A stretch of 64,000 nt of DNA from Zafaria ginkgonis (lineage in GTDB: Bacteria > Actinomycetota > Actinomycetes > Actinomycetales > Micrococcaceae), in the NCBI RefSeq assembly GCF_039540195.1, contig NZ_BAABEO010000034.1, forward strand, positions 124,001 through 188,000, read 5' to 3'. The translations under genes were made by a program, and so were the position numbers. Of the stretch, positions 30,378-39,476 are shown piece by piece. Each line of letters begins with the position of its first letter. Positions within the stretch are counted from its first letter, which is position 1. Below the pieces are notes generated by a model that did no database searches, was not told the origin of the DNA, and saw only the letters and a program-made list of their open reading frames with translations.

Positions 30378-31850
30378 CTAGGAAACGTCCGCCCGCACCG
30401 TCATGGCCGGATTCTCCAGGGAGCGGTCATCGCGCACGTCCCGGTCATCGCGTACGTCGCGCCCGCCGCGCGCCCGGCGGATGGCCTCGGCGACGGCCAC
30501 GACGGCCAGGTTCGGGACCAGGGCGATCAGCCCGGAATCCCAGGAACCGATCGGGATCTCGGCGAAGGTGATCACGGCGACCACTGCGGTGCCGGTGAGG
30601 ATCCCCCACAGGACCGGCAGGGCACCGACCCGCACCCGGTCCGGAAGGGCCAGCGCCACGGCGGGGGCCAGCTGGGTCAGCCCGCCATAGGTGAGCAGCA
30701 GCAGCGCGCCGATGTCGGAGCGGAACAGGCCGAAGGCCAGGGCCAGGCCTATCGCGGCGACGACGACCAGGTGGTTTAGCCGCATCCGCGCCCTGCCGCT
30801 GGTGGCCGGCAGCAGGTTGTGCGAGACCAGGGTGGAGATGCCCATGGCAATCGCGCCGGCCGGGACCATCGCGGCGGAGGCTCCGGCGATGGCGATCAGC
30901 GCCACCCACCCGGTGGGCAGCGTGTGCCCGGCCATGGTCAGCAGGACCCTGTTCCCGGTCGTGTCCGTCCCGAGCACCAGGACCGCACCCAGGCCAATGG
31001 TGACCGGGATGAACAGCAGGAGCTGGTAAACGGCCAGCCACTTGTAGTTGCTGCGCAGCACGGCTCCGGATTTGGCGGCGAGGACCGGTGGCCACAGGTG
31101 CGGCATGGTGTTGAAGCAGGAACCGATGGCGGTGACCAGCATTGCGGTGGTGAAGAACGTGGCGTCGAAGCCCGGGGCGTTCAGGGTCAGCAGCACGGGG
31201 TCGGCCTCGGCGACCTTGGCGAAGACCTCCGGAATCCCGCCCAAAGAGAAGGCGACGCCGGCCAGCACCACCGCCAGGGCCACCAGCATCAAGACGTCCT
31301 TGAGGATCGCGACCCGGGCCAGGCCCTTGATCCCGGCCCACAGCACGAACATGATGACCAGCACGCTGGCCACGACCATCGCCAGGCCGCGCGCGGAGGA
31401 GGAGCCGGTGGCCAGCTCCACGATCAGCCCCAGCCCGGTGACCTGCAGTTGCAGGTAGGGGATCAGGAACAGTGCTCCGACCAGCGCCACGATCTTGCCC
31501 AGGACCGGGGAACGGAACCTGTCGATAAAGAAATCGGCCATGGTCAGGTAGTCGCGGTTGGCGCCGAGCTGGCGCAACCTGGGGGTGACGAAGTACAGCC
31601 CGATCGTCGACATGGTCAGGTAGCCGACGGCGTAGACGCCGCTGACGCCCCCGGCGAAGGCGACCCCGGCCAGGCCGAGGAAACTGAAGGTGGTCAAGGA
31701 CTCGCCGGCCTGCAGGAACCAGGCCGTCCACTTGGGCATGTCACGCTCGCCGACGGTCCACTCGGCGAGGTCCTTCTGGCGCTTGCGCCCGACGATGCCC
31801 AGGGCCCCAATGGCAACGATGCCCAGCACGATGGCGATCTGCAGGCTCAT
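30378..31850 (-). CDS. Sodium:solute symporter (SSS family)
   Basis: 490-residue transporter with about thirteen membrane segments. Typical SSS blocks are DLAEWTVGERDMPKW, then FLQAGESLTTFSFLGLAGVAF near the N terminus, LGANRDYLTMADFFIDRF (about 95-112, ends given) and a long polar C-terminal tail with Arg/Asp repeats (RGGRDVRDDRDVRDD). Its ATG overlaps the stop of a DUF3311 gene (ATGA). DUF3311-SSS pairs are a known arrangement for sodium-coupled uptake of organic acids or pantothenate-like solutes. With the upstream amidase the likely cargo is an amide or carboxylate. Confidence 0.9.
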   Translation of the reverse strand: MSLQIAIVLGIVAIGALGIVGRKRQKDLAEWTVGERDMPKWTAWFLQAGESLTTFSFLGLAGVAFAGGVSGVYAVGYLTMSTIGLYFVTPRLRQLGANRDYLTMADFFIDRFRSPVLGKIVALVGALFLIPYLQLQVTGLGLIVELATGSSSARGLAMVVASVLVIMFVLWAGIKGLARVAILKDVLMLVALAVVLAGVAFSLGGIPEVFAKVAEADPVLLTLNAPGFDATFFTTAMLVTAIGSCFNTMPHLWPPVLAAKSGAVLRSNYKWLAVYQLLLFIPVTIGLGAVLVLGTDTTGNRVLLTMAGHTLPTGWVALIAIAGASAAMVPAGAIAMGISTLVSHNLLPATSGRARMRLNHLVVVAAIGLALAFGLFRSDIGALLLLTYGGLTQLAPAVALALPDRVRVGALPVLWGILTGTAVVAVITFAEIPIGSWDSGLIALVPNLAVVAVAEAIRRARGGRDVRDDRDVRDDRSLENPAMTVRADVS

Positions 31851-32116
31851 GCGGAGATTCCTTCCTCGTCGCAGGCGTCCTGCTCGCGGCCGCCGGCCCG
31901 CAGGTACATCCCGTCAATGACTTGCAGCACGGCCACGGTCAGCAGGACCATCAGGCCGAACCAGACCATTACGGCCGGGAAACCGAACCAGAGCGTGGCC
32001 TCGCGGGCGAAGGGCAGCCACGGGGTGGCGAAAAAGCCGATGATCGGCAGCGCGGCCAGCGCCAGCCGGCCGGGGGTGGCCAGACGGACGCGTCCGGCGG
32101 GGGTGGGGGTGCTCAC
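31847..32116 (-). CDS. DUF3311 small membrane protein, symporter partner
   Basis: 89-residue membrane protein with two hydrophobic segments (LALAALPIIGFFATPWLPF and VMVWFGLMVLLTVAVLQVI). This matches DUF3311 proteins encoded next to SSS symporters, probably an accessory subunit. GTG at 32116 is chosen because AGGAGG lies eight bases upstream and the GTG overlaps the amidase stop (GTGA); its own stop overlaps the symporter ATG, so amidase, DUF3311 and symporter are translated as a coupled set. Confidence 0.85.
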   Translation of the reverse strand: MSTPTPAGRVRLATPGRLALAALPIIGFFATPWLPFAREATLWFGFPAVMVWFGLMVLLTVAVLQVIDGMYLRAGGREQDACDEEGISA

Positions 32117-33540
32117 GCGGTGACCTCCTGGGTAGCCGGCAGGCACCGGGCGAAGCCGGTGGCCTGCTCATAGGCCTTGGCGATGGACAGCAGCGTCGCG
32201 TCGGTGCGCCGGCGCGTGAGCAGCTGGACCCCCACCGGCAGCCCCTCGGCGGTGAAGCCGCCGGGGACGCTGATGCCGGGGATCCCAAGTGGGGTGAACA
32301 GGTATGCCCCGCGCATCCAGTCCAGATAGGCGTGCTGGGCCTGCCCGTCCACCTCGTGCGGGAAGTCCAGTTCGACGTCGAATGGCGGCAGTTGCGCGGC
32401 GGGGGCGAGGATCACGTCGTAGGCGGCGAAAAACTCCACGGCGGCGCGCACCAGCGTGGTGACCTGGGCCTGGGCGCGGAGCACGTCCCGGCCGGCGAGG
32501 TTGATCCCTGTCTCGATGTTCCAGGCCAGAAGGTGGTTGAACTCCTCCGGGTTGGCGGCGAAGTCCTCGCCCCACTCGGTGAAGAACTCCGCGGCGCGCA
32601 GTGTCCGGAATGCCTCCTCGGCCCCGTCCAAGCGCGGACAGGCTTCCTCGACGTGCGCCCCTGCCGCAGCGAACGTTGCGGCGGCCGCGGCAATGACCCC
32701 GCGAACCGCGGGATCCACCGGGATCCGCCCGCCCAAATCCGGAGCGTAGGCCACGCGCAGTCCGCACAGTTCGGCCGCGGTGACGCGCCCGGTTTGGACG
32801 GCCGGGTCGGTGTAGCCGAGCGGGTCGCGCCCGCTGGGGCGGGCCATGACCGAGAGCAGCAGGGCGACGTCGTCGACGGTGCGGGCCATCGGGCCGGCCA
32901 CGGTCAGCGGGTCGAAGCCGTTGGGGCCGTCGGCGTTGGGCACCAGCCCCGGGGTGGGACGCAGCCCCACGACATTGCAGAACGAGGCCGGGTTGCGCAG
33001 CGAGCCGCCCATGTCCGAGCCGTCGGCGATGGGCTGGAAGCCCGCGGCCAGCGCCGCCGCGGCGCCGCCGGAGCTGCCTCCGACCGAGCGGGAGGGATCG
33101 TAGGGGTTGCGGGTGGGGCCAAAGACCCGGTTGGTGGTGTGTGAACCGGCCGCGTACTCGGGCACGTTGGTCTTGCCGATGCGCAGCGCTCCGGCGTCGA
33201 TGATGCGCTGCACGTGCAGGTCGTTGGCCTCCGGGATGAAGCGGGCGTGCCGCGGAGAGCCGTAGCTGGTGACCATTCCGGCGGTCTTGTGGGTGTCCTT
33301 GAAACTGATCGGCAGTCCGTGCAGGGCCCCGAGCGGGGTGCCGGCGGCCTGCGCGGCATCGGCAGCGGCCGCGGCCGCGAGAGCGGCGTCGGCGTCGGCG
33401 GAGACGACGGCGTTGAGGGTCGGGTTCAGGGCCTGGAGGCGCTCCAGGTGGGCGTCCATGACCTCGACGGCGGTGAGCTCGCGGTCGCGGATGAGCGCGG
33501 CGAGCTCGACCGCGTCACGGTAGTACAGGGGTGATGGCAT
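32113..33540 (-). CDS. Amidase signature enzyme (malonamidase E2-like candidate)
   Basis: 475-residue amidase-signature hydrolase. The Ser-cisSer-Lys triad can be read as Lys81 (SFKDTHKT), Ser156 in GGSSGG and the nucleophile Ser180 in DMGGSLRNPA, with the usual 24-residue Ser-Ser spacing. HGLPISFKD, GKTNVPEYA and LTVAGPMARTVDDVA are typical blocks. It heads a coupled operon with a DUF3311 protein and a sodium symporter, and lies one gene from a carboxyltransferase/CoA-transferase pair. That context would suit hydrolysis of malonamate or a related amide, but substrate choice cannot be read from the sequence. The 202-bp upstream region is AT-richer and includes TTGCG-type half sites suited to an Lrp regulator. 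Confidence 0.88.
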   Translation of the reverse strand: MPSPLYYRDAVELAALIRDRELTAVEVMDAHLERLQALNPTLNAVVSADADAALAAAAAADAAQAAGTPLGALHGLPISFKDTHKTAGMVTSYGSPRHARFIPEANDLHVQRIIDAGALRIGKTNVPEYAAGSHTTNRVFGPTRNPYDPSRSVGGSSGGAAAALAAGFQPIADGSDMGGSLRNPASFCNVVGLRPTPGLVPNADGPNGFDPLTVAGPMARTVDDVALLLSVMARPSGRDPLGYTDPAVQTGRVTAAELCGLRVAYAPDLGGRIPVDPAVRGVIAAAAATFAAAGAHVEEACPRLDGAEEAFRTLRAAEFFTEWGEDFAANPEEFNHLLAWNIETGINLAGRDVLRAQAQVTTLVRAAVEFFAAYDVILAPAAQLPPFDVELDFPHEVDGQAQHAYLDWMRGAYLFTPLGIPGISVPGGFTAEGLPVGVQLLTRRRTDATLLSIAKAYEQATGFARCLPATQEVTA

Positions 33541-33742
33541 GGGCGTGGGTCCTTCGATGCGTGGTCGGCACCCGGCGGGTGCCGTGAGCGGCCTCACCGA
33601 ATGACGAGTTCGGCCATCTCTTCGCATTCATGGTGAATTTGTCGCTCCTCTGCACGCAATGGGTTGCGGATTTGGCCATAATTTTGCCCGATTCGCGCAA
33701 TTGATCTGTTTCACGCCGCAGGATCCGGCATGCTGGGGGCCG

Positions 33743-34702
33743 CTACCAGGCCGGCGGGGCGAGGCGGAGCCCGCCGCGTTTGCGGGCCTCGAGCACCAGC
33801 GTGGTCTCCACCCGCTCCACTTGGCGCGCCCACGTGCTGGCGGTAACCAGCGCGAAGAGGCTGGCCGGATCCTCGACCGCGACGTCGGCAACGATCTGGC
33901 AGTCCCCGGCGACCGCTGCCGCGTAGCGCACCCGCCGGTCGCGGGCCAGTTCCTCGCCGACGGCCTCGACCAGTGCCGGGTTGACCCGGATCCACAGCAG
34001 CGCCTCGGTGGGCAAGCCGAGCAGTGCCGGCTCGACCACGACGCGCAGCTGGACCTGGTCGGTGCCGAGGATCCAGTCGATGCGCCGGCGGGCGGTCGAT
34101 TCGGCGACGTTGGCCCGGCGACCCAGCGCCTCGAAGGTGGCCCGGCCGTCGGCGCACAGCGCCTCGACCAGGGCGGTGTCCACGCCATCCAGCGGCGAGG
34201 CGGTGTCCAGCCGCCCGGTGTCCACGGTGTGCCGGGCCTGGAGCGCGCTGACCTGCGCCGGGGTGAGCGGGTGCGGGTGCCAGCCGCGGATGGTGCGGAA
34301 GTAGTGCAGCACCGGATAGCTGGTGGCGTGGGTCAGCCCGATCGTTGCCGGCAGTTCCTCGCTGAGCAGTGTGCTCAGCCGGGCCGGCGGGATCAGCAGT
34401 TCGGCGACGACGTCCCCGCTGCCGCTGACGGTGTAGGCGAAGGTGGTGTCAGGGCGCTGGGCCAAGGAGGCGGCGGCGGCCCGAGCCGTGCCGGGGGAGC
34501 AGGTCAGCTGCGCGATCACGCTCGCTGGTTCGGGGCGGATGCCGACCACCGATACCAATCCCTCGGCCAACAGCTCGGTGCCGCGGCGCGACACGGTGCG
34601 CTCGGACTCGCCCAGCACCTCGGCGACCTTGCGCCAGGAGGCCCGGGGGTCAATCTGCAGCACCGAGACGATGGCACGCTCCAGCGCCGTCAATTCTTTC
34701 AT
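33743..34702 (-). CDS. Lrp/AsnC family regulator with duplicated domains
   Basis: 319-residue regulator, about twice the length of a classical Lrp. The first half has a HTH (LTALERAIVSVLQIDPRASW, then ESERTVSRRGTELLAEG, about 3-50) and an effector-like domain; the second half repeats the layout with DGVDTALVEALCADGRATFEALGRRANVAESTARRRIDW (about 165-205, ends given) and another ACT-like RAM domain. Double-length Lrp-like proteins are common in actinomycetes. Its gene lies between the amidase operon and the carboxyltransferase operon, all on the minus strand, and probably regulates one or both. Confidence 0.85.
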   Translation of the reverse strand: MKELTALERAIVSVLQIDPRASWRKVAEVLGESERTVSRRGTELLAEGLVSVVGIRPEPASVIAQLTCSPGTARAAAASLAQRPDTTFAYTVSGSGDVVAELLIPPARLSTLLSEELPATIGLTHATSYPVLHYFRTIRGWHPHPLTPAQVSALQARHTVDTGRLDTASPLDGVDTALVEALCADGRATFEALGRRANVAESTARRRIDWILGTDQVQLRVVVEPALLGLPTEALLWIRVNPALVEAVGEELARDRRVRYAAAVAGDCQIVADVAVEDPASLFALVTASTWARQVERVETTLVLEARKRGGLRLAPPAW

Positions 34703-34800
34703 GGCCTGCCTCCGTACGGTGGGGGTGCGCCGGGGGCCGAACCGGCCCGGCGCACCCCCATTGTCCCGTCGGTTCCGGCCGCATCCCAACCGGAACCCGC

Positions 34801-34831
34801 CGGGCCGGCTCCGCTCCGTGCGGCCGGCCCG
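34801..34831. terminator. Hairpin downstream of the carboxyltransferase gene
   Basis: Perfect 8-bp GC stem (34801-34808 with 34824-34831) with a 15-base loop, 22 bases past the stop of the minus-strand carboxyltransferase. A weaker candidate than the others because of the large loop. Confidence 0.45.
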
Positions 34832-34853
34832 GCCGTTTTCAGTGCCTCTGCCT

Positions 34854-36380
34854 TTAGTGCCCCAGCCGGGCGAACTTCATCCGGCGCAGGTGCAGTCGCT
34901 CGGCGTCGGGGATCGCGCGGGCCCGCCCGAGTTCGTACTCGATGGCCCGGCCCATCCGCGCGCAGAATTCGCGCGGTTCGGCCGCGGCGTCGGGGCGCTC
35001 GTCGACGATGTGGTCGATGAGCCCTGCCGCGCGCAGCGCGGCGACCTCCACGCCCTGGGCGCGGGCGATCTCCGCGGCCCGATCGGTGGTGCGGTACAGG
35101 ATCGCGCTGGCCCCTTCCGGGGGCAGCGGGGAGAGCCAGGCGTTCTGCGCGGCGATGATCCGGTCCGCCGGCAGCAGCGCCAGCGCCCCGCCGCCGCAGC
35201 CCTGCCCCAGCAGCACCGCGACGGAGGGCCTCGGCAGCCCGATCAGCCCGTGGAGCGAGCGGGCGATCTCCCCGGCCATCCCGCCCTCCTCGGCCTCGCG
35301 GGACAGGTCGGCACCGGGGGTGTCGATCACGGTCAGCAGCGGCAGGTCCAGGTCCTGCGCGAGCATCATGCCGCGCCGCGCCTCGCGCAGCGACCCCGGC
35401 CCCATGGGCTTGGCGTCGGGGTGGCGGGGGCGCTGGTGGCCGAGCACGATGCACGACTGGCCTCCGAAGCGGGCCAGCGCCAGGGTCAGCCCCGGGTCCT
35501 TCTCGCCCTCCCCGGTGCCGTTCAGCGGCAGGACGACGTCGGCTCCGGCGGCCAGCAGCCAGCGCAGGTCCGGCCGGCGCGGGTTGCGGGAGAGCTCGAT
35601 CGAGGACCACGCATCGCGGGTCGAGGGTTCCACCGTGAGGGTCTGGGGCGCCGGCGGGGCGGTATCGCCGCCGTCCGGGCGCAGCACCTGCAGGGCCCGG
35701 TCGACCACCGGAGCCAGTTCGTGCGGGGGCACCACGGCGTCGATGATCCCGTGCCGGTAGAGGTTTTCGGAGACCTGGACGCCCTCGGGAAACGGCTCGC
35801 CGTGCAGGGCCTCGTACACCCGGGGGCCCAGGAAGCCCAGCAGGGCGCCGGGCTCGGCCACGGTGATGTGCCCCAACGATCCCCAAGAGGCCATCACTCC
35901 GCCGGTGGTGGGGTGGCGGAGGTAGACCAGGTAGGGCAGCCCGGCGGCCTTGTGCCGGCGGACCGCGTCGGTGATCGTGACCATGCCCAGGAAGGCCAGC
36001 GTGCCCTCCTGCATCCGGGTCCCGCCCGAGGCCGGACCGGCCAGCAGCGGCAGCCGCTCGGTGGTGGCGCGCTCGATCGCCGCGGTGATCCGCGCGGCCG
36101 CCGCCTGCCCGATCGATCCGGCGAGGAAGCGGAACTCGGAGACGATCACCGCGACCCGGCGGCCGCGGATGAGCCCCTCGCCGGTGATGACGGATTCGTC
36201 GGTCCCGCTCTTGGCGGCGGCGGCCTCCAGCTCGGCCAGATACTCGGGGCTGGCGGAGGCCGGCTGCACCGGGGCGGTATCCCAGCTGCGGAACGAGCCG
36301 GCGTCGAGCACCGCCTCGATCAGCCCGGCCGCGTCCAGCCGCACCGGGCGGGCGGCCGTCGCCACGGGACCGGCGCTCAT
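34854..36380 (-). CDS. Acyl-CoA carboxyltransferase-domain protein (fused beta/alpha halves)
   Basis: 508-residue protein of the carboxyltransferase crotonase-like fold. The N-terminal half is AccD-like (SGTDESVITGEGLIRGR, then ITAAIERATTERLPLLAGPASGGTRMQEGT; ends of those blocks are at about 58 and 130) and the C-terminal half is AccA-like (LTVIDTPGADLSREAEEGGMAGEIARS, QGCGGGALALLPADRI). No biotin carboxylase or biotin carrier gene is present nearby, and the zinc-ribbon of housekeeping AccD is absent. Such orphan proteins may act as decarboxylases, for instance on malonyl-CoA, as in malonate decarboxylase subunits. Its start overlaps the stop of the upstream CoA-transferase gene (ATGA), so both belong to one pathway. 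Confidence 0.82.
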   Translation of the reverse strand: MSAGPVATAARPVRLDAAGLIEAVLDAGSFRSWDTAPVQPASASPEYLAELEAAAAKSGTDESVITGEGLIRGRRVAVIVSEFRFLAGSIGQAAAARITAAIERATTERLPLLAGPASGGTRMQEGTLAFLGMVTITDAVRRHKAAGLPYLVYLRHPTTGGVMASWGSLGHITVAEPGALLGFLGPRVYEALHGEPFPEGVQVSENLYRHGIIDAVVPPHELAPVVDRALQVLRPDGGDTAPPAPQTLTVEPSTRDAWSSIELSRNPRRPDLRWLLAAGADVVLPLNGTGEGEKDPGLTLALARFGGQSCIVLGHQRPRHPDAKPMGPGSLREARRGMMLAQDLDLPLLTVIDTPGADLSREAEEGGMAGEIARSLHGLIGLPRPSVAVLLGQGCGGGALALLPADRIIAAQNAWLSPLPPEGASAILYRTTDRAAEIARAQGVEVAALRAAGLIDHIVDERPDAAAEPREFCARMGRAIEYELGRARAIPDAERLHLRRMKFARLGH

Positions 36381-37588
36381 CGGGCCACCCCGGTGGCCAG
36401 CCAGTCCCGGATCGCCGCGCCGTCGGCGTCGAGCAGCGGCGGGGCGGTGTGCGCGGTGCGGGTGGTTTCCTCGGCGGTGGCCGGATCGAAGAAGCGCAGC
36501 GGCGGGCCGGGCAGCGTCACCGTGCCCAGCACCGGGTGCTCGACGTCGACCTTCAGCCCCTGGCTGGCGACCTGGTCCCAGGCGTAGACCTCGTCCAGCG
36601 TGCGCACCTTGCCGGCCGGGATCCCGGCCTGGTTGAGCAGGTCCAGCAGTTCGGCCGGCCCGTAGGCGGCGAAGGCGCGCTCGACCTCGGCGATGACGGC
36701 GGCGCGGTGCCGCACCCGGGTGGCGTTGGAGGCGAACTCGGGGCGGGCGGCGTCCAGTCCGAAGGCCGCGGCGAAGGCGGCCCAGAGCTTCTCCGACCCG
36801 ACGGAGATCTGCACGTGCCCGCCCTTGCAGGCGAACAGCCCGTAGGGGGCGATCGAGGGGTGGTGGTTGCCCTGGGCCTGCGGGACCTCGTTGGCGACGG
36901 TGGCGCGGGTGCCCTGGAAGGCGTGGACGCCGACGACGGAGGCCAGCAGGCTGGTCCGCACGACCTGGCCGCGGCCGGTGGCCTGGCGCTCGATCAGTGC
37001 CGCGAGCACCCCGTAGGCCCCGTACATCCCGGAGAGCAGGTCGGCGATGGGAACGCCGACCCGCTGCGGGTCCTGCGGGCCCGACCCGGTCAGCGACATC
37101 AGCCCCGCCTCGCCCTGGATGATCTGGTCGTAGCCGGCCCGGGCGGCTTCGGGTCCGTCGTGGCCGAAGCCGGTGATCGAGAGGACCACCAGGCCCGGGT
37201 TCAGCGCGTGCATGGCCTCGGTGGAGAAGCCGAGCCGGTCCAGCACGCCCGGGCGGAAGTTCTCCATCACGACGTCGGCTTCGCGCAGCAGCGCCGTGAG
37301 CGTGTTCTTCCCGTCCTCGCTCTTCAGGTCCAGGGCGATGGACTCCTTGTTGCGGTTGCAGGAGAGGAAGTAGGTCGCCTGCGGGTCATCCTCCGGGCCC
37401 ACGAAGGGCGGACCCCATCCGCGGGTGTCGTCTCCGTGCCCCGGGGTCTCCACCTTGATGACCCGGGCGCCCAGGTCGGCCATCATCATGCCGGCGTGCG
37501 GACCGGCCAGCGCGCGGGTCAGGTCGATGACGGTGTGGCCGGACAGCGGGCCGGTGGCCCGCGCCAGGGCGGAAGTCTGGGTGCTCAC
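36377..37588 (-). CDS. Class III CoA-transferase (CaiB/BaiF family)
   Basis: 403-residue formyl-CoA/succinyl-CoA transferase-type enzyme. DLTRALAGPHAGMMMADLGARVIKVE (about 22-47, given by its ends), NRNKESIALDLKS (about 79-91) and the catalytic Asp in VGVPIADLLSGMYG (Asp183) are the standard motifs. It moves CoA between carboxylates and would here activate the acid whose thioester is handled by the coupled carboxyltransferase. It is the first gene of a two-gene operon preceded by a 7-3-7 palindrome at 37640-37656. Confidence 0.92.
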   Translation of the reverse strand: MSTQTSALARATGPLSGHTVIDLTRALAGPHAGMMMADLGARVIKVETPGHGDDTRGWGPPFVGPEDDPQATYFLSCNRNKESIALDLKSEDGKNTLTALLREADVVMENFRPGVLDRLGFSTEAMHALNPGLVVLSITGFGHDGPEAARAGYDQIIQGEAGLMSLTGSGPQDPQRVGVPIADLLSGMYGAYGVLAALIERQATGRGQVVRTSLLASVVGVHAFQGTRATVANEVPQAQGNHHPSIAPYGLFACKGGHVQISVGSEKLWAAFAAAFGLDAARPEFASNATRVRHRAAVIAEVERAFAAYGPAELLDLLNQAGIPAGKVRTLDEVYAWDQVASQGLKVDVEHPVLGTVTLPGPPLRFFDPATAEETTRTAHTAPPLLDADGAAIRDWLATGVAR

Positions 37589-37639
37589 GGGGGACTCCTT
37601 GGGGAAGCGGACAGATGATGGCCTGCTGGATCACTCTGT

Positions 37640-37656
37640 TAGTGGCCTAGCCACTA
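37640..37656. promoter_or_regulatory. Palindromic operator candidate upstream of the CoA-transferase
   Basis: Perfect inverted repeat TAGTGGC-CTA-GCCACTA, 52 bases upstream of the CoA-transferase ATG. The gap between this gene and the MFS gene on its far side (37589-37902, 314 bp) contains this palindrome and the promoter; in the rest (37660-37902) I see no gene or clear motif. Confidence 0.6.
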
Positions 37657-37902
37657 GGAGAGTACGGCGAAAGGCCGGTGCCTGTCTAGGGGTAGCGATC
37701 GGGGGCAGATGCCTTGGCTACCCGTGGACGCCACTTTGCGCTACCCCGGCGCCGGGCAGGGATTCCAGGCGCGGCCGCGCCGCGTGGGTGCGCATCTGTA
37801 TCCCGATGACGATGCCCGGTCCGGAGGCATGCGGGAACGCCCCGCGCCGCGCCACCGTGCATTCGAGTTGGTGGAGCTGGTCGGGTTTTTGTAGGCCTGG
37901 GT

Positions 37903-39135
37903 TTACGGGCGCCGTGCCTTTGCCGCCAGTGCTCCGGTGAGGTTGGCCGCGGCGGCGATGGCCGCGATCCACGCCAGCATGGAGGTGTGCCTGAACCCGA
38001 AGGATTCGTGGAGCCAGGCGATCGCCGTGGGCAGCCCGAAGCCGATGTACGCGAGGCTGTAGACCAGGCTGGTCATCGGCCCGAGCTGGCCCGGCAGGGC
38101 GAGTCGATCGCAATCCTGCAGGCACCCGATCAGGGTCAGACCGTACCCGATGCCGAAGACCGCAGCGGCGAGGACCACCAGGCCCACCGACTGTCCGGTC
38201 GCGGCCGCGACGGCAAGGGCGGTTCCGGCAACGAACAGGACCACGCCGAGCATCCGCGCCGGGACCCGGCGGCGCGCGGACAAGTGCGCCACCACCCGTT
38301 GGGCGGCGAAACCCAGCCCCAGGCACAGCAGGCACAGCAGCGCCGAGAATGCCGTGGAGAAACCGCCCAGCTGGGCCGCGACCACCGAGGGCAGGACCGC
38401 GTACGCAATGCCCAACGCACCGAAGATCAAGGGCGCCGCGGGCAGGACCGCCAGCAGGTACTCGCGCGAGAAGGAGCTGCGGGGCGCGTGCTGCCCGCCG
38501 CCGTCGTGCCGGTGCCCTGCGGGGCGGAACCGGAACATGCCGACGCCGGCCGCCGTGCACACCGCCAGGTGCAGGACGTACGGCAGCAGGGTGGGCAGCG
38601 GCAGCCACTGGGCCACGATCCCGGCCAGGCCGGCGCCTAGCCCGAACCCGGCGGTCAGGCCCATGGCGGAGGTCCGCGCCGCCGACGGCTGCCGCGCGCC
38701 CGGGGCGGTGCGCTCCGCCGCCGCGACGGCCAGGGCCTTCAGGGCCAATCCGCCCACGACCATGCCTAGACCCAACGCCACGCCGCTCAGGGTCCGGGCC
38801 AGGAACATAAGGGCGGGAGCCGACGCGCCGGCCATCAGCAGGAGCGATCCCAGCGCGCTGAGGGAAACCGCGGCGGCCAGCGGCTTCTTCCCGCCGAACC
38901 GGGTGGCCACGGCGGGGGAGGCCAGCAGCGAGGGGACCAGCCCGACGACGTACGCGAAGAGCAGCACGTTGACGGTCACTTCGCTGAACGCACTCTCGGC
39001 CCGGTACATGGACAGCAGCGGGGTGAACTGGTTCCCGCCCCACGCCACGGCGAACATGGCCAGGCTCACCTGCCGCCATCCCGCAACGGGGCGGGTCTTG
39101 GTGCCGGTGGCGGATGGCTGGAGAGCGGTGGTCAT
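37903..39135 (-). CDS. MFS transporter (CynX/NimT-like, about 12 segments)
   Basis: 410-residue major facilitator protein with twelve predicted membrane segments. LASPAVATRFGGKKPLAAAV (about 72-91) is the loop 2-3 signature region, and MVVGGLALKALAV and IMFGALGIAYAVLP-like stretches follow. A His/Gly-rich hydrophilic loop (HRHDGGGQHAPRSS, about 208-221) splits the two halves. No family-specific substrate motif is evident. The gene is on the same strand as the CoA-transferase operon but 314 bases away, so it probably has its own transcript. Confidence 0.85.
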   Translation of the reverse strand: MTTALQPSATGTKTRPVAGWRQVSLAMFAVAWGGNQFTPLLSMYRAESAFSEVTVNVLLFAYVVGLVPSLLASPAVATRFGGKKPLAAAVSLSALGSLLLMAGASAPALMFLARTLSGVALGLGMVVGGLALKALAVAAAERTAPGARQPSAARTSAMGLTAGFGLGAGLAGIVAQWLPLPTLLPYVLHLAVCTAAGVGMFRFRPAGHRHDGGGQHAPRSSFSREYLLAVLPAAPLIFGALGIAYAVLPSVVAAQLGGFSTAFSALLCLLCLGLGFAAQRVVAHLSARRRVPARMLGVVLFVAGTALAVAAATGQSVGLVVLAAAVFGIGYGLTLIGCLQDCDRLALPGQLGPMTSLVYSLAYIGFGLPTAIAWLHESFGFRHTSMLAWIAAIAAAANLTGALAAKARRP

Positions 39136-39370
39136 GCGCTACTTTCGGGGTGGAGCAGGCGGCCGGCCGGAAGGCAAGGGCCGCGGGGAAGGACAACAGG
39201 CCGCGGCGGCGGTTCGACCTCCGAGCGCGCGGCCACGGCCTGGACGGCACATCCAGCCTAGTGCACGGGCCGCGGGGCCTGCCGTGCCCGGCGCCCCGGT
39301 GGGGTGCGCCGGCGGGGCGCGCCCGTTGCGTCCGACGATCGTGCCCTGACTAGTCATTACACAAAAAGTG

Positions 39371-39401
39371 TTGACTCATGTGGAAGAAACCATCGTATTT
39401 A
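39371..39401 (+). promoter_or_regulatory. Candidate promoter of the secreted Lys-rich protein gene
   Basis: TTGACT at 39371-39376 and TATTTA at 39396-39401, 19 bases apart, in an AT-rich island of the 341-bp gap (39136-39476) before the gene at 39477. The rest of that gap is very GC-rich and shows no gene; it should also hold the promoter of the divergent MFS gene. Confidence 0.4.
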
Positions 39402-39476
39402 CTGTCCCGTGGTGCCTATGATTCCCTCAGTCAATGCCAGTCGGCCGGATCGCACCCGGCCTGAAAGTGGGGGAAC

